The notes under the pieces: generated by a model
Database searches by the model: none
The model's input: only the letters and a program-made list of their open reading frames with translations
What the model was told of the DNA's origin: nothing
Made by a program: the position numbers and the translations under genes
Assembly: GCA_946965045.2 (NCBI GenBank)
Contig: OX337230.1
Coordinates: 3,844,001 to 3,908,000, forward strand
DNA: 64,000 bases
From: Epithemia pelagica
Taxonomy: Eukaryota; Bacillariophyta; Bacillariophyceae; Surirellales; Surirellaceae
Direction: 5' to 3'
Part shown: piece after piece, positions 1-10,012 of the stretch
Layout of the letters: each line of letters starts with the position of its first letter
Numbering within the stretch: the stretch's first letter is position 1

Positions 1-62
1 AACAGGAAATATTTTCTACATAGGCGCGCGAGTCCATGTCACACCTGCACAGGCATCGCCTA

Positions 63-640
63 CAAGCTGGTTCACGTTGCGCAGTGCATGAGTATATTAG
101 TGTATAGGACTGTACTGGAAAAAAATCGTACATAAAATTCTATAGTGATTTTCCGCAGCACAGCACCCATGACAATGACAATGACAATGGGACGTCCCTA
201 TGTTTGGGCAAATACGATGCCATTCATGGCCGCAAGCACAAGAACTGCTGCAACTAATATACGAAGTAGGTTTAATTTGTTTCTATGGGCACAGCTAAGG
301 AGATGGAGAATGATTGTCCACGATGCTCAGCAGTGGAAATACGTTCACTCCTTGTGGAGACTGAACTACAGGTCGAGATGCGCGACACCCCTATGATTTC
401 CTACTACTTTTATATCTATCCTATCGATTAGGTTGGGTGGTGCTTCGCATCTCGGCTGGTGAATGGCCATTGTCGCATGAAGCGGTCACTTGTCGTTATT
501 GCATTTTGCATTTTACGCGACAAAATGTGAGGAGCATGAAAAAGTAACTGGTTCGAAACGCTGGGGTACTGTAGGCTGAAGTGTAGTATACAATTTCCCA
601 CTCTGAAAAACTCATGCACTTCGCAACGTGAACCAGCTTG
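63..640. mobile_element. MITE, internal-deletion derivative of the 7-kb transposon
   Basis: A 578-bp non-autonomous element. Including the flanking TA, its ends (61-92 and 611-642) form a 32-bp inverted repeat with one mismatch, starting TACAAGCTGGTTCACGTTGC. TA at 61-62 and 641-642 reads as a Tc1/mariner-type target duplication. About 61-290 aligns with the left end of the large transposon (9813-10010), and about 300-640 with its right end (16425-16786). The element is therefore that transposon with all genes deleted. It keeps the subterminal ATATAAAA promoter-like box (minus strand, near 410) but has no believable coding sequence. Confidence 0.85.
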
Positions 641-724
641 TAAGGCACGTGTTGCCAGGAAAAACCAAGCACCTAAAGCTCGTATTGCCGAATTTGTCTG
701 TTGCCAACACCGACCAAAACCACC

Positions 725-1651
725 ATGGAGAAGGGCCCGTCGTCGACAGATCTGGACGACTGGATTGAGAGATTATCGAAAGGCATTGTTCTCTCCGAAA
801 ATGAGGTCCTTCTACTCACCAAAATGGCCTGCGATATCTTGAGAAAGGAATCAAACGTGGCGATGGTCGAGGCTCCGGTCACCGTCGTAGGGGACATTCA
901 TGGCCAGTGGCACGATCTCATGGAACTCTTTTGCATCGGAGGCGCGGTGCCAGAAACCAACTACCTGTTTTTGGGAGACTTTGTCGATCGGGGGTCTTAC
1001 AGCGTCGAAACCGTGAGCATGGTGGTCGCCCTCAAAGTGCGGTACCCGCACCGCGTGCACATGATCCGCGGCAACCACGAGAGCCGACAGATCACGCAGG
1101 TATACGGCTTTTACGACGAATGCTTGCGCAAATACGCCTCCCCCAGCGTGTGGCGATGCTTTACGGATCTCTTTGATTACCTCCCGCTCAGCGCCCTCGT
1201 GGCAAACTCCATTTTTTGCCCCCATGCGGGCTTGTCCCCCAGCATTGATACGCTGGACAACATTCGTGAATTGGATCGCGTCCAGGAGGTCCCACACGAG
1301 GGACCGATTTGTGATTTGTTGTGGTCCGATCCGGACGATCGCAGTGGTTGGGGAATCTCCCCTCGGGGAGCCGGCTACACCTTTGGCCAAGACATTACGG
1401 AGTGCTTCAACCAAGTCAACGGAACCAGAGCCATTGCGCGGGCCCATCAACTCATCATGGAGGGTTATCAATGGATGCACAATCGTCAGCTCGTAACGGT
1501 CTTTAGTGCGCCAAACTATTGCTACCGGTGTGGTAATCAAGCGGCGATTATGGAAGTGGATGAACACATGAATCAAGTATTTCAACAGTATGACCCGGCA
1601 CCTAGCCAAGGGGAGCCGCACAAGCGAGGTACTCCGGATTATTTCTTGTAG
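725..1651 (+). CDS. PP2Ac: Serine/threonine protein phosphatase PP2A catalytic subunit
   Basis: Single-exon gene of 308 codons, against 309 residues in animal PP2A-C. It belongs to the PPP-family metallophosphatases, which dephosphorylate Ser/Thr in the cytosol and nucleus as part of an A-B-C heterotrimer. All metal and catalytic motifs are visible: GDIHG (residues 56-60), GDFVDRG (84-90), GNHE (116-119), PHAGL with the metal-binding His (167) and RAHQ (239-242). The protein ends in TPDYFL, the conserved PP2A tail whose terminal Leu is carboxymethylated. The start is the ATG at 725 in a good Kozak context (ACCACCATGG). The frame is open eight codons further upstream but has no ATG there. The PP2A tail excludes PP1, PP4 and PP6. 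Identification is near certain from the motifs. Confidence 0.96.
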   Translation: MEKGPSSTDLDDWIERLSKGIVLSENEVLLLTKMACDILRKESNVAMVEAPVTVVGDIHGQWHDLMELFCIGGAVPETNYLFLGDFVDRGSYSVETVSMVVALKVRYPHRVHMIRGNHESRQITQVYGFYDECLRKYASPSVWRCFTDLFDYLPLSALVANSIFCPHAGLSPSIDTLDNIRELDRVQEVPHEGPICDLLWSDPDDRSGWGISPRGAGYTFGQDITECFNQVNGTRAIARAHQLIMEGYQWMHNRQLVTVFSAPNYCYRCGNQAAIMEVDEHMNQVFQQYDPAPSQGEPHKRGTPDYFL

Positions 1652-2360
1652 AATAATACCACATTCCATTCAATACCACCACCTATACACACACGACAGT
1701 TTAAAACTTGTAGCCGATAAATTTTTAAGGCACCAGTTTTTCCTCCCGACAAGAGTCACACCTCTCTGCCAGGAACGGAGAGAAGTAGAACGGAGATGAT
1801 TCTTGCTTGTCGGGGCGGTTGTGTTAGCCATAGCTAGAAGCAGCTGTGAAAAATTGTGTTTCAGGAAAAAGAACTCAGATCAATGATTGAGCAAGGGTTG
1901 CTGTCTCTTTTTCTTTCCAAAGATGATGCTGGGAACTCCGGAAAGCTGGGAGCTCCGGAAAGTTGTTATCCGTGGTGTGGATCCATTGTCAACAATCCTT
2001 GGCACGGCAAGATGTCTTGTGTTACTCCGGTCATCGTGCCTTTGCTCTGTTTCATGCAACGTGCGATAGATGCGATTGAGGATGAGTCATATGTGGGCGT
2101 GGTCGGATGGGAGGGATCAATAGATAGTTTGTGATCCTTCGTGTTCCCATTGTGGCTGTCCTTCAGTTGCCTATCTACGATAGGCATGCTTTTTTCGCGT
2201 GTCACTTGCTTGCTAAGGAAATGCCCAGAAATCAGCGGACCATCGTCATATGGTACTCCTAGGAGTACTTTGATGAGGTCTATGGTGTGATGACGGAAGA
2301 TGACGTAGTGTCAACAATAGCGTTAAGGCTACTGTGGCTGATCCTTTGCTATGAATGCTA
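1652..2360. other. Intergenic, no gene seen
   Basis: About 700 bp downstream of the PP2A gene. Open frames are short (under 95 codons), overlap one another and resemble nothing known. No repeat or RNA gene was recognised. Confidence 0.6.
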
Positions 2361-2899
2361 CAAGCTGAGTTCAGACAGAATGTTCCTGTCGTAGCGCTCC
2401 AGTAGGAAATCTACGTAATACGCGCCAGCCATCTTTGTTAATATAGCCCTCATAATTATGCCTCTGTTGTGCAAAGTGCTTCCGAAACTCGACAATCTCG
2501 CGTTCCCCCAGAAAAACTTCGTTTTGTACGAGACTATCGTGCGTGGGGTGCATCCGATGATCGTGTTGTTGTGGATGATGCCAACCGTTTGAGCTGTTGC
2601 CCCATTGGTGGTGGTCGAATAACACCCTAAGGCACCTGGATGCAGCTCGGCAACATCTCGAACGGATGGGGTGGCCCTCCACCATGGTCAACACAGTCGA
2701 CTGTTTTTTCGTAATTTTTGATGAAAATCTAGCGTTCGGAAGAAATCACACATTACACTAAAGTTAATAAAATATTTATTTCAGCCACTAGGAAGTCGCT
2801 AGTCGGACGCTAATAACGCAGAACGCTTTCCAGGATTACTCCTCTGGTACAAATTCTACAGGAGTCTACGACAGGAACACACTCCCTGAACTCAGCTTG
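2361..2899. mobile_element. MITE with CAAGCTGAGTTCAG ends
   Basis: A 539-bp element flanked by TA (2359-2360 and 2900-2901). The left end begins CAAGCTGAGTTCAG and the right end is its reverse complement. After a diverged 7-base block, 13 more bases (GTTCCTGTCGTAG) match on both sides, giving an imperfect inverted repeat of about 34 bp. The first seven bases equal those of the 63-640 element, so the two may be related. A 107-codon frame inside (2371-2694, minus) is not recognisable and is probably not a gene. Confidence 0.75.
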
Positions 2900-2971
2900 T
2901 ATGTATAATAGAAGTGGGGCTATGTACTCCTAGCTTTGGATCATTTTTGACGCTCACTCCAAATGCTAATA

Positions 2972-3541
2972 CTCCCTCCTGAAAGAAAATACTTCACGTT
3001 TTTTTTGGGTTATTTTAGTCGCATAAAAAGATTACGTAGGATCTGGTACAACTCTACAGGAGGACGGCCGGCTCATTCGGAGTATAAAAATTTTAGAATA
3101 ATATGGGGGAACATATTGGTTGACATGCGCGAGTCTACACTATTATAGGAAAAGTACAACTTTTGTGTGCGACGAGTGAGCAGAACCATGGCCAAAGGTG
3201 CCGTCGTTGACCATGGAATTCAGCATGGAAATGGCACGAATCTTGTCAGTTGCACGCATATTCCTACTCTTTGATGCCTCGAGGGGCCGCCCTGAAGAGG
3301 ACGTGTTTGGAGCCGCCATAGAAGTGTCAACCGGTGGGCTCTGAAGACCGATGCTCAAAATCACGCCTTTTGAACAATCGTATCTCGTTCCAAAGCAAGA
3401 ATCGAACATATAAATAATACACCAATATAGAGCTAATAAGTAGGGCTTTCTAACAAAAAAATTTTTATGGAAAAAGGACGTTCGCTCGTGAAAATATCGC
3501 TTTTTTGGTAAAATCGTGAAGTATTTTCTTTCAGGAGGGAG
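2972..3541. mobile_element. Stowaway-like MITE (CTCCCTCC ends)
   Basis: A 570-bp element with a perfect 27-bp terminal inverted repeat (2972-2998 and 3515-3541) starting CTCCCTCCTGAAAGAAAATA, flanked by TA at 2970-2971 and 3542-3543. CTCCCTCC ends with a TA duplication are the hallmark of Stowaway MITEs, which are mobilised by Tc1/mariner transposases. The right end stops 11 bp before the ATG of the chitobiase gene, so the MITE supplies that gene's 5' leader and probably its core promoter. An 88-codon minus frame (3143-3409) is unrecognised. Confidence 0.85.
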
Positions 3542-3552
3542 TACCTCCTACC

Positions 3553-4779
3553 ATGAAGATTCACCGTCTCGTTTCTTCCCTCTTCCTGCGGTGGTTGTTT
3601 TGCCTTGGTAGTCCTGGGCATTTTTCTCATATAAGCGCCATCGACCCTCCAATCTTTTATGGATTTGCTCCGTCGTGGCAAACCAACGCACACTTGTATC
3701 ATTGGGATTGGTTGACACACATTTGCTTGTTTAATTTGGGCAAGCCACTTCCAGGGATTTCGAATGCCACGCTGGAGGCTGCTCAAAGCTGGGTCCACCA
3801 TGCCCATGAACACAAGGTACACGTGGAGGTTCCGGGCTTTTTTGCCATATCCGACTTGACAAATCAAACACGACGAGACGAATGGATTTTGGATCGGATT
3901 GCCTTGATCCAAACAATTCAAGCGGATGGATTGAATTTGGATTTGGAAGGTCCCATTCACAACTCACAAGATCGACGGCTTTTAACGGAATTTGTCCAAC
4001 AGGTTCGTCAGACTTTGCCTTCTCAGTATTCGCTGTCGTTTGACGGAGCCTGGTCTCCTCGAGGGATCGACCAACGATTTTACGACCTCAATGAGATTGC
4101 CTTGTCGGTGGACTTGATTTTTGTCATGGCCTATGATATGCAATCACAAATCTTTGACACTTCGCGATGCATTGCGCAGGCCAATTCGCCGTACCCTCGT
4201 ATTGTACAGGGCTTGAACGAATACCTGGCCTTGCCCAATGTATCGCCCCAACAATTGGTATTGGGATTGCCCTGGTATGGCTACAATTATCCCTGTGAAT
4301 CTTTTGACGACAATAACACAGTTCCAATCTGTCACATTCGTCCTGTACCATTTCGAGGTGCTCCCTGCAGTGATGCAGCGGGATATCAACAGTGTTTTGC
4401 CACTATTCTGTCCACGGATCTCCCACTGTCTCGTCGCACGGGCGGAGGACCTCACTGGAACAACCAAACCCAATCTCCTTACATGACCTATGTCGACGAA
4501 AAGACAAATGACACGAAGCATCAGTATCATCAAGTACATTATGACAATGCCGTGAGTTTGTCACGCAAGGCTCAAATCGCTGCCGACCTGAAATTGGGTG
4601 GAACGGGTACATGGAACTTGGATTGTGTCGTTCCTCTGGCCACTGTGGAACAACGAGATGCCATGTACGCTGCGACACGTTTCCCATCCACCCTAAAACT
4701 GCACACGTCCAAACACACCGACACCGACTACCATCAGCAGCCCCTCGAATCATGGAATGTCAAAACGATCGACCAATAG
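3553..4779 (+). CDS. CTBS: Di-N-acetylchitobiase-type GH18 glycosidase
   Basis: Single-exon gene, 408 codons, ATG at 3553. Glycoside hydrolase family 18; animal chitobiase is lysosomal and removes GlcNAc from the reducing end of chitobiose cores. The catalytic DxxDxDxE motif is present as DGLNLDLE (residues 125-132, acid/base Glu132), followed by MAYD (192-195). Chitobiase-specific blocks follow: GLPWYGYNYPCES, PFRGAPCSDAAG, a YDN after HQVH, and GTGTWNLDC near the C-terminus. The N-terminus has a hydrophobic stretch (about residues 8-19) that fits a signal peptide, so lysosome/vacuole or secretion is likely. Cysteine pairs are conserved. A role in turnover of N-glycans or chitin oligomers is inference. 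Its promoter region is a MITE end. Confidence 0.88.
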   Translation: MKIHRLVSSLFLRWLFCLGSPGHFSHISAIDPPIFYGFAPSWQTNAHLYHWDWLTHICLFNLGKPLPGISNATLEAAQSWVHHAHEHKVHVEVPGFFAISDLTNQTRRDEWILDRIALIQTIQADGLNLDLEGPIHNSQDRRLLTEFVQQVRQTLPSQYSLSFDGAWSPRGIDQRFYDLNEIALSVDLIFVMAYDMQSQIFDTSRCIAQANSPYPRIVQGLNEYLALPNVSPQQLVLGLPWYGYNYPCESFDDNNTVPICHIRPVPFRGAPCSDAAGYQQCFATILSTDLPLSRRTGGGPHWNNQTQSPYMTYVDEKTNDTKHQYHQVHYDNAVSLSRKAQIAADLKLGGTGTWNLDCVVPLATVEQRDAMYAATRFPSTLKLHTSKHTDTDYHQQPLESWNVKTIDQ

Positions 4780-5598
4780 GGTTGTAATGAAGTGTGTGGG
4801 GTGACACACGACAACAAACAATATGTCACAGTCATGGAAAACAATGCAGGTCACGACTCTCTATGCTGTGGACCAAGCTTTCAGTACAGCTTGTTCCACT
4901 CGTTCCTTGACTGGTGCGGTTCTGCTGCGAGAGAACACATGCTGTTGTTGAGCCTTGATTTGTTTCAAGGCTCCAATTCTTAGCCAGCACAGACAGCGGC
5001 CAAAGACAAAGACAGATCATGAAGCATGCTGCAAACACGTCAAACGAGCAAAACACACTAGATGCTACCGTCGATGATCCTGAAGCATGCTGCAAACACG
5101 TCAAACGAGCAAAACACTCTAGACGCTACCGTCGATCAATATCTTGATCCGTCTATGAACCGCCAACGTGCTTCTTCCGCTCTCATGCTGACACTACCAT
5201 GGGTTCCATTTCGTCCTATCTGTCTAAGTTATTATCTGCTTAACCTCAAGTCCATTGGAACCTGTATTCCTCTGGCTGAAACAAAGAGGGGAGAATGATT
5301 GCGTGCTTCTTTGGCCCCCTTCTACCACAGAATACTACAGGATAGTCCCACATTTCATGTCGTCTCTTCTAGTCGTAGGTCGGAAGCAGCAGCAGCTTCG
5401 GAAAGATGCAATGAAAAGAGAGAGATCTTTCCAAGCTCCTCCATGTCAACACCAGTCACATTTTTTGTCGTACTTATCTGTTTTAAACACAAAGCTAGTC
5501 TCAGAGACTGCAACAAAACGATCCGTCGATAGCACTTTCGTGGAAACGTTGTACAACTACATGGTTTGCAAGTCCTCTGGAGCGCCGAGAACTCTGTT
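4780..5598. other. Intergenic between convergent genes
   Basis: About 820 bp between the stop of the chitobiase gene and the stop of the minus-strand gene at 5599. It contains a 61-bp tandem duplication (5015-5136). Remaining open frames are short and show no family resemblance. Confidence 0.6.
5015..5136. repeat. 61-bp tandem duplication
   Basis: Two adjacent 61-bp units (5015-5075 and 5076-5136) start GATC(A/C)TGAAGCATGCTGC and differ at only a few positions. No function is suggested. Confidence 0.85.
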
Positions 5599-6703
5599 TT
5601 ACACATCTTGCAAATCCAGCGTCCGAGCCAATTGAATAATGTCGTCACAAGTCAAGAGAAGATCGTCGACAGCCTGCATGGGTCGGCCAAGTACACGACT
5701 GGCCCAAGCCATCATTTCCTCCAATTGTTCTTGCTGTTGCTCTTCCAAATCGTGGTTGGCCTTTTTTCGCTTTTGGTAGGCGGATATCTTTTCACCGAGC
5801 TTCGGTGGATCGTTGCTACTTGCATCAAACAAGAATTCGGGTGCTACGCGTTGCAAATCCTCCCAGACCAACACTCCCTTGCCGGCTTGGTCCAAATAGA
5901 CAAAGACTTGTTGGGCTAATTGTTGCTGAACCCATGCTTGGCGACAAAAGGCTTGCAATTCATTTGCTTGTTGTGTTGGCTGTTGAGACGATGATGACCG
6001 AGCCTCCCCTTTGGCAGCGGTACGTTTCTTTGGCTTGGTACTAGTATTATCGTCGTCGTCGTCCTTATCCTGGTGACTGGAATCGGACGACAAGACTGTC
6101 AAGCAATCTGACACTTTGGAACAATCCACATGAACCAATTGAAGATGCGATTCCAAACAAGTTTGAAATTGAGCAATCAGTTGACCTGGTACCACCGAGA
6201 ATGGCAAATGGCAAAATTTCATGCCAACAAAGAGAGAGTGCTTTAGTTAGAAACAAACGAGGAGTTTGCGAAACACCCAACAGTTTACAGCCAAAGACTG
6301 GGACACCAATGTACATTTACCTGTGGTCTTGTTGTGACAGTCGTCCAAAAATTCTTGCACGAGTCGATCAATTTTGCGTTGAATGCGAGAGGGAATTTTG
6401 GTCTTGGTGGCAGCCAGTGGTGGTGGTTTTTTTGGGGCTCGTGGACGCTTTCGAGATTTGCTCGTCGTCTTTTCCGTGGGTTGGTCGTCCTTATTCTTGT
6501 CGCTGGAATTGGTTGGCGGTGCTTTTTTCACAGATGCTGCTTCGGAACGAGCAGCTTTGGTCCGTGGCTACATACAGAGCACACTGTGGTGTGAGGGACG
6601 CCTAATGCCGAATCAAAATAACAGCACTTTCGTCCAATGGTCCTTTTAGCCTCTTTTAGGGGCCTTGCTTCTACCCAACAACAACATGCAGAAGACTCAC
6701 CAT
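5599..6703 (-). CDS. Unknown protein with basic N-terminus, three exons
   Basis: Spliced minus-strand gene of 278 codons in my model. Exon 1 is only the ATG (6701-6703), exon 2 is 6321-6567 and exon 3 is 5599-6185. The introns are 133 and 135 nt, with GTGAGT/TAG and GTAAAT/CAG borders, and joining keeps one frame (837 nt in total). The N-terminal 60 residues are rich in K, R, P and T (SRKRPRAPKK). An acidic DDDDD stretch follows, then a C-terminal alpha-helical part with a single EF-hand-like pattern (LDQAGKGVLVWEDL) and a Q/E-rich helix. I do not recognise the family. Nuclear localisation is suggested only by the basic stretch. Exons 2 and 3 are well supported. The ATG-only first exon is inference: the frame upstream of exon 2 meets a TAG without a Met, and ATG followed by a strong donor lies just beyond. 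Confidence 0.6.
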
Positions 6704-8501
6704 TCTAACACCAGCCGACTTGCTTGCTTCTTTGAGAATATGAAAGAAACTGAAAGACTGACGGCATCAATGGTGGTGTGGCGAAAACAAAAAATGAGAT
6801 GGGCGAAGTCTATACGCGACCTGTAGTCGCGTGTAGGCCATGGAGGACTACCTATACTACCTTTTTGATCGATCTCATCATGACAACGAGGACTTGGGGA
6901 TGATTCAAATGACCCAGCATGACATGACACTAATCATCAGGGTTGGCCTTTCCCTTTGCTTTGCATTCAACTACGAATCGAAGGATAGTAGCTCGAGGTA
7001 GAGCGCCTACAATACATGTTCTTTCACCTCTCTAGTCGTAGACCAATACAAAGATCGATGAGCAGGACGCAAAGGTACAAACAGAAGATGGAGACCGTGT
7101 GCGGGGTGTTTCAACAATGTGGTTGAGGTTTGACATGTAATTATTGACACGATGCAAAAGTGAAACGATTAGCGCTTCTTCTTTCTTTTGTTATCAAAAC
7201 GCAATAGACATAGGAGTGGGGGATAGGGTGGTAATCGGGGAGGACGTGTAGCAGTAGCAGCGGTGATTCGCTCTCCACTTCAAGCGGACCGATCGCCCCT
7301 ATCTAGTCGTAGAGATTCAGAATGGACAGAATGATAATCAGGAAGCCCTGTGGAGTGTTTCTACTCAAGGATTGTTGAGCGACATAGTTGATGTTTCGTG
7401 TTCGGTTGACATGTAATTATTGACAATATGCAAAAGTCTAAGGATAGCCGCTTCTTCGTTCTTTTGTTATCAAAGCACAATAGACGGAGGAGTGGGGGAG
7501 AGAGTGTTGATCGGGGACTTGGATTGAACGAAGGCTACCCAAAACTCGACTTTGCAACAAAGACACCATCTACGGACAGTTCGCCTCTAGTCGTAGAGCG
7601 AAACAGGAGTAGACGATCATCTAGGAACAACATCCCAAACTTCCCGAAGCGAGAACTTGGATGCCCCCAACACCAAAGAACTCACACCATTCAAAGTTCC
7701 AAAGTGTGCGGAACAAACCGAAGCCTTCGGACGCTTCACAATCACTGGCGTCCGGGTTGTGGCTAAAGGGTAGGGGATCTATAATCTATTATTGTTGACA
7801 TTGCGGTTGGATAGATGCAACTGGCTACCCCATCGATAAATATTCTAATACCTATCGGTTATGTCAACAAATTATTCTAAAGATCGAGGAGTTGGATAGT
7901 GGGAATGACCTCTCAGGTTTCAGAAAGTATACCCGCTGAACAGTTCGAATTGCATAATCTATCAGCTATCGGCGTCCAGTGTCCACCACGTCTGCGGCTT
8001 CAGCTTCTGAATCGTGGACATTTCAGGTATTCACTGACAGAATCTTTGGGGTAAGTTTTTCGGTGTTCGAGTGTCGTCTTTCTGCTCGATTTAATCCTCA
8101 TTTGGAGTTTGAACCGACGCCGGTCATAATGTCTGTCCGTTGAGTCTTACATTATTTAAAAGGCCCAAAACAGTCCCACGATAGCTCCCCTTTGCTCCCG
8201 TTATGTGCAAGCCCCCAAATAATGACGCACGGAAGTCTCCGTCGATTTTTCTAGCTGAGTCGACTGGTTCACGAGACGAGGCGGGGCGCATCCAGACACG
8301 CGGGGCTACCACTGCCGCCACAGCAACAAACAGCAGCGAGATCAAAATAGCACGACACAATCATATTGTCTTGGAAACAGAACGAGTCTCTACTCTTGAT
8401 GCAAACGAAACAACATTAGCCACAACAGTCTTTTCCAATCAACATAAAACAACACAATTGAAATTTTTGTCACAAAAATTAGACAGAGGAAAACAAACGA
8501 G
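6704..8501. other. Intergenic with degenerate direct repeats
   Basis: About 1.8 kb without a convincing gene. It holds two diverged copies of a roughly 280-bp unit (7029-7590) and a possible upstream open frame (8203-8505) that overlaps the next gene's ATG by four bases. A 112-codon plus frame at 7428-7766 lies across the repeat and is probably spurious. Confidence 0.5.
7029..7590. repeat. Diverged direct repeat, about 280-bp unit
   Basis: The motif TCTAGTCGTAGA recurs at about 7029, 7302 and 7588. Between these, 7126-7236 and 7404-7516 share GTTGACATGTAATTATTGAC-like sequence, a CTTCTT(C/T)(G/T)TTCTTTTGTTATC block and GGAGTGGGGGA. This looks like an old tandem duplication. Confidence 0.6.
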
Positions 8502-9056
8502 ATGACGCTCACGAAAAGTAATTTCAGTCCGGCCGACATGAGAAGTACGAGTCCCCTTGAAGGCTACAGTTCCAAGCCACTGCAAGTTCCGGTCCGATGC
8601 CAATCGGCTCGTAATGTGTCCTTTTCGAAATTTCCCGTTCCGACCAAGTCATCCTCTGACGGTGGATTGCAACCCACATCGAAACGTCGAAGGTATATGA
8701 GACGTGGCTCCAAATGCCCCAGCATGTTGCTCCTTCTTTCCGCTCGAAATCATTTATCGAATTCCAGTCACGATGCCACGGGCAGTTCACCTGCCATGAT
8801 GGATTCGAATATGCCAATGAATTTGTCGTCCCCTTCCCTGTCATCATCTCCCTGCAAGTCAATGACTACCACACCCTTGGGCAAACCCACGGTTCCGGTA
8901 CGACTGCAACCACGCCGTTTGTCCATGATGACGGCCTTGAAATTATCCTTGGAACGCATCTCGGTCGTGGATCACCCGACTGCTCCGTCCGACCAATTGC
9001 GGAGCACTCCCGAATTGCGACGAAAATCCACCTATGAATTGCTGTCGCAAATATAA
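8502..9056 (+). CDS. Ser/Pro/Met-rich protein of unknown function
   Basis: Single-exon frame of 184 codons from ATG 8502. It is rich in Ser, Thr and Pro with basic patches (TSKRRRYMRRG near residues 59-69; RRLSMMTALKLSLERIS near 138-154). The last patch could form an amphipathic helix. No membrane segment or known domain is seen. Codon use and the absence of stops over 550 bp favour a real gene, but no homologue is recognised. A 100-codon frame (8203-8505) ends within its start as ATGA and may be an upstream ORF. Confidence 0.45.
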   Translation: MTLTKSNFSPADMRSTSPLEGYSSKPLQVPVRCQSARNVSFSKFPVPTKSSSDGGLQPTSKRRRYMRRGSKCPSMLLLLSARNHLSNSSHDATGSSPAMMDSNMPMNLSSPSLSSSPCKSMTTTPLGKPTVPVRLQPRRLSMMTALKLSLERISVVDHPTAPSDQLRSTPELRRKSTYELLSQI

Positions 9057-9729
9057 AAACTCCAAACCGGGGAACACACTTGGGAGACGATTGCACAGTG
9101 CGGAATGTTTGTATACTACTATTACTTCTAGATGGATGGAATGACATGTTCGATGGAGCCCCTGTTGAGACTATTAGCCTTGAAAAATATACGATGGAAT
9201 TGAGAAAATCAGTTTCACTCGTTGCATAATCCATAAACTTGTGTATTTTGAAAGTCTTTTTTGTTTCTACTCCTCGATGTGGGCGCTTTAGCCATTGTAT
9301 TCATTTATTCTAGCTAGATCAAATTTTTAGAGGAGTAGTTGATTGCGAATGGTCAAGCTACTCCTCTACCATTGTTTCGTTCCATCATCTATACTTGCAT
9401 CATTTACCATGGTTGGTCCATGGAGACACGGACTGCCATGGCCGCTTTCTTTCTCGAGTACCAAAAGGCAAAAGGCAAGCTTTCTCCCAGAACACCTGCC
9501 CCACAATGGTTGATCCTATTCGGAAACGCCGTCGTTTCGTGTTCTGTTTTCTCACCTTGCAAAGAATATTATTATGGGATGCGAAGACATTGAATGTTGT
9601 AGATCGGAAGGGCGAACAGGAAAAGAAGAGGAGATGATAGATGATAGATGATGTGTATTTCCGAAGGCGGGTGTCTCTGGACAATCTCCAGATGACTTTT
9701 TGAATGTCATGATGTGTTCTCTCTATTCA
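9057..9729. other. Intergenic, no gene seen
   Basis: No plausible gene. Near 9330-9367 a short inverted repeat (AGAGGAGTAG ... CTACTCCTCT) could form a small hairpin. Otherwise nothing was recognised. Confidence 0.5.
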
Positions 9730-9766
9730 CCATTATTTCCCCTCCATATTGGTGAGGCGGCCAGAC
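9730..9766 (+). repeat. Left arm of a perfect 37-bp inverted repeat
   Basis: Starts CCATTATTTCCCCTCCATAT and is the exact reverse complement of 17954-17990. It lies 48 bp outside the left end of the 7-kb transposon. Confidence 0.9.
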
Positions 9767-10012
9767 CAAACTCGGTCGCGTTTCGTGGACACGTGCTTGG
9801 GAGAGCTTGCTCTACGAGCTGGTTCACGTTGCGGAGTGCATGAGTATATTAGTGTACAAGACTGTACCCGAAAAAAACCAGTACACAAAACTCCACAGTG
9901 GATAATCCGCAGCAACCATGACAATGGGATGGATCGATGTTTGGACAAATACGATGCCATTCCTGGCTACAAACACAACAAGTACTATTGCTAATCGACT
10001 AAGTAGGTTCTA

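Noticed and set aside
540-565. B-box-like GGTTCGAAAC in the MITE
   Set aside because: No A box at the right distance and no T-arm pairing; the matching position in the parent transposon does not keep it.
851-1669. 272-codon minus-strand frame over the PP2A gene
   Set aside because: Antisense shadow of a highly conserved coding gene, with no recognisable protein.
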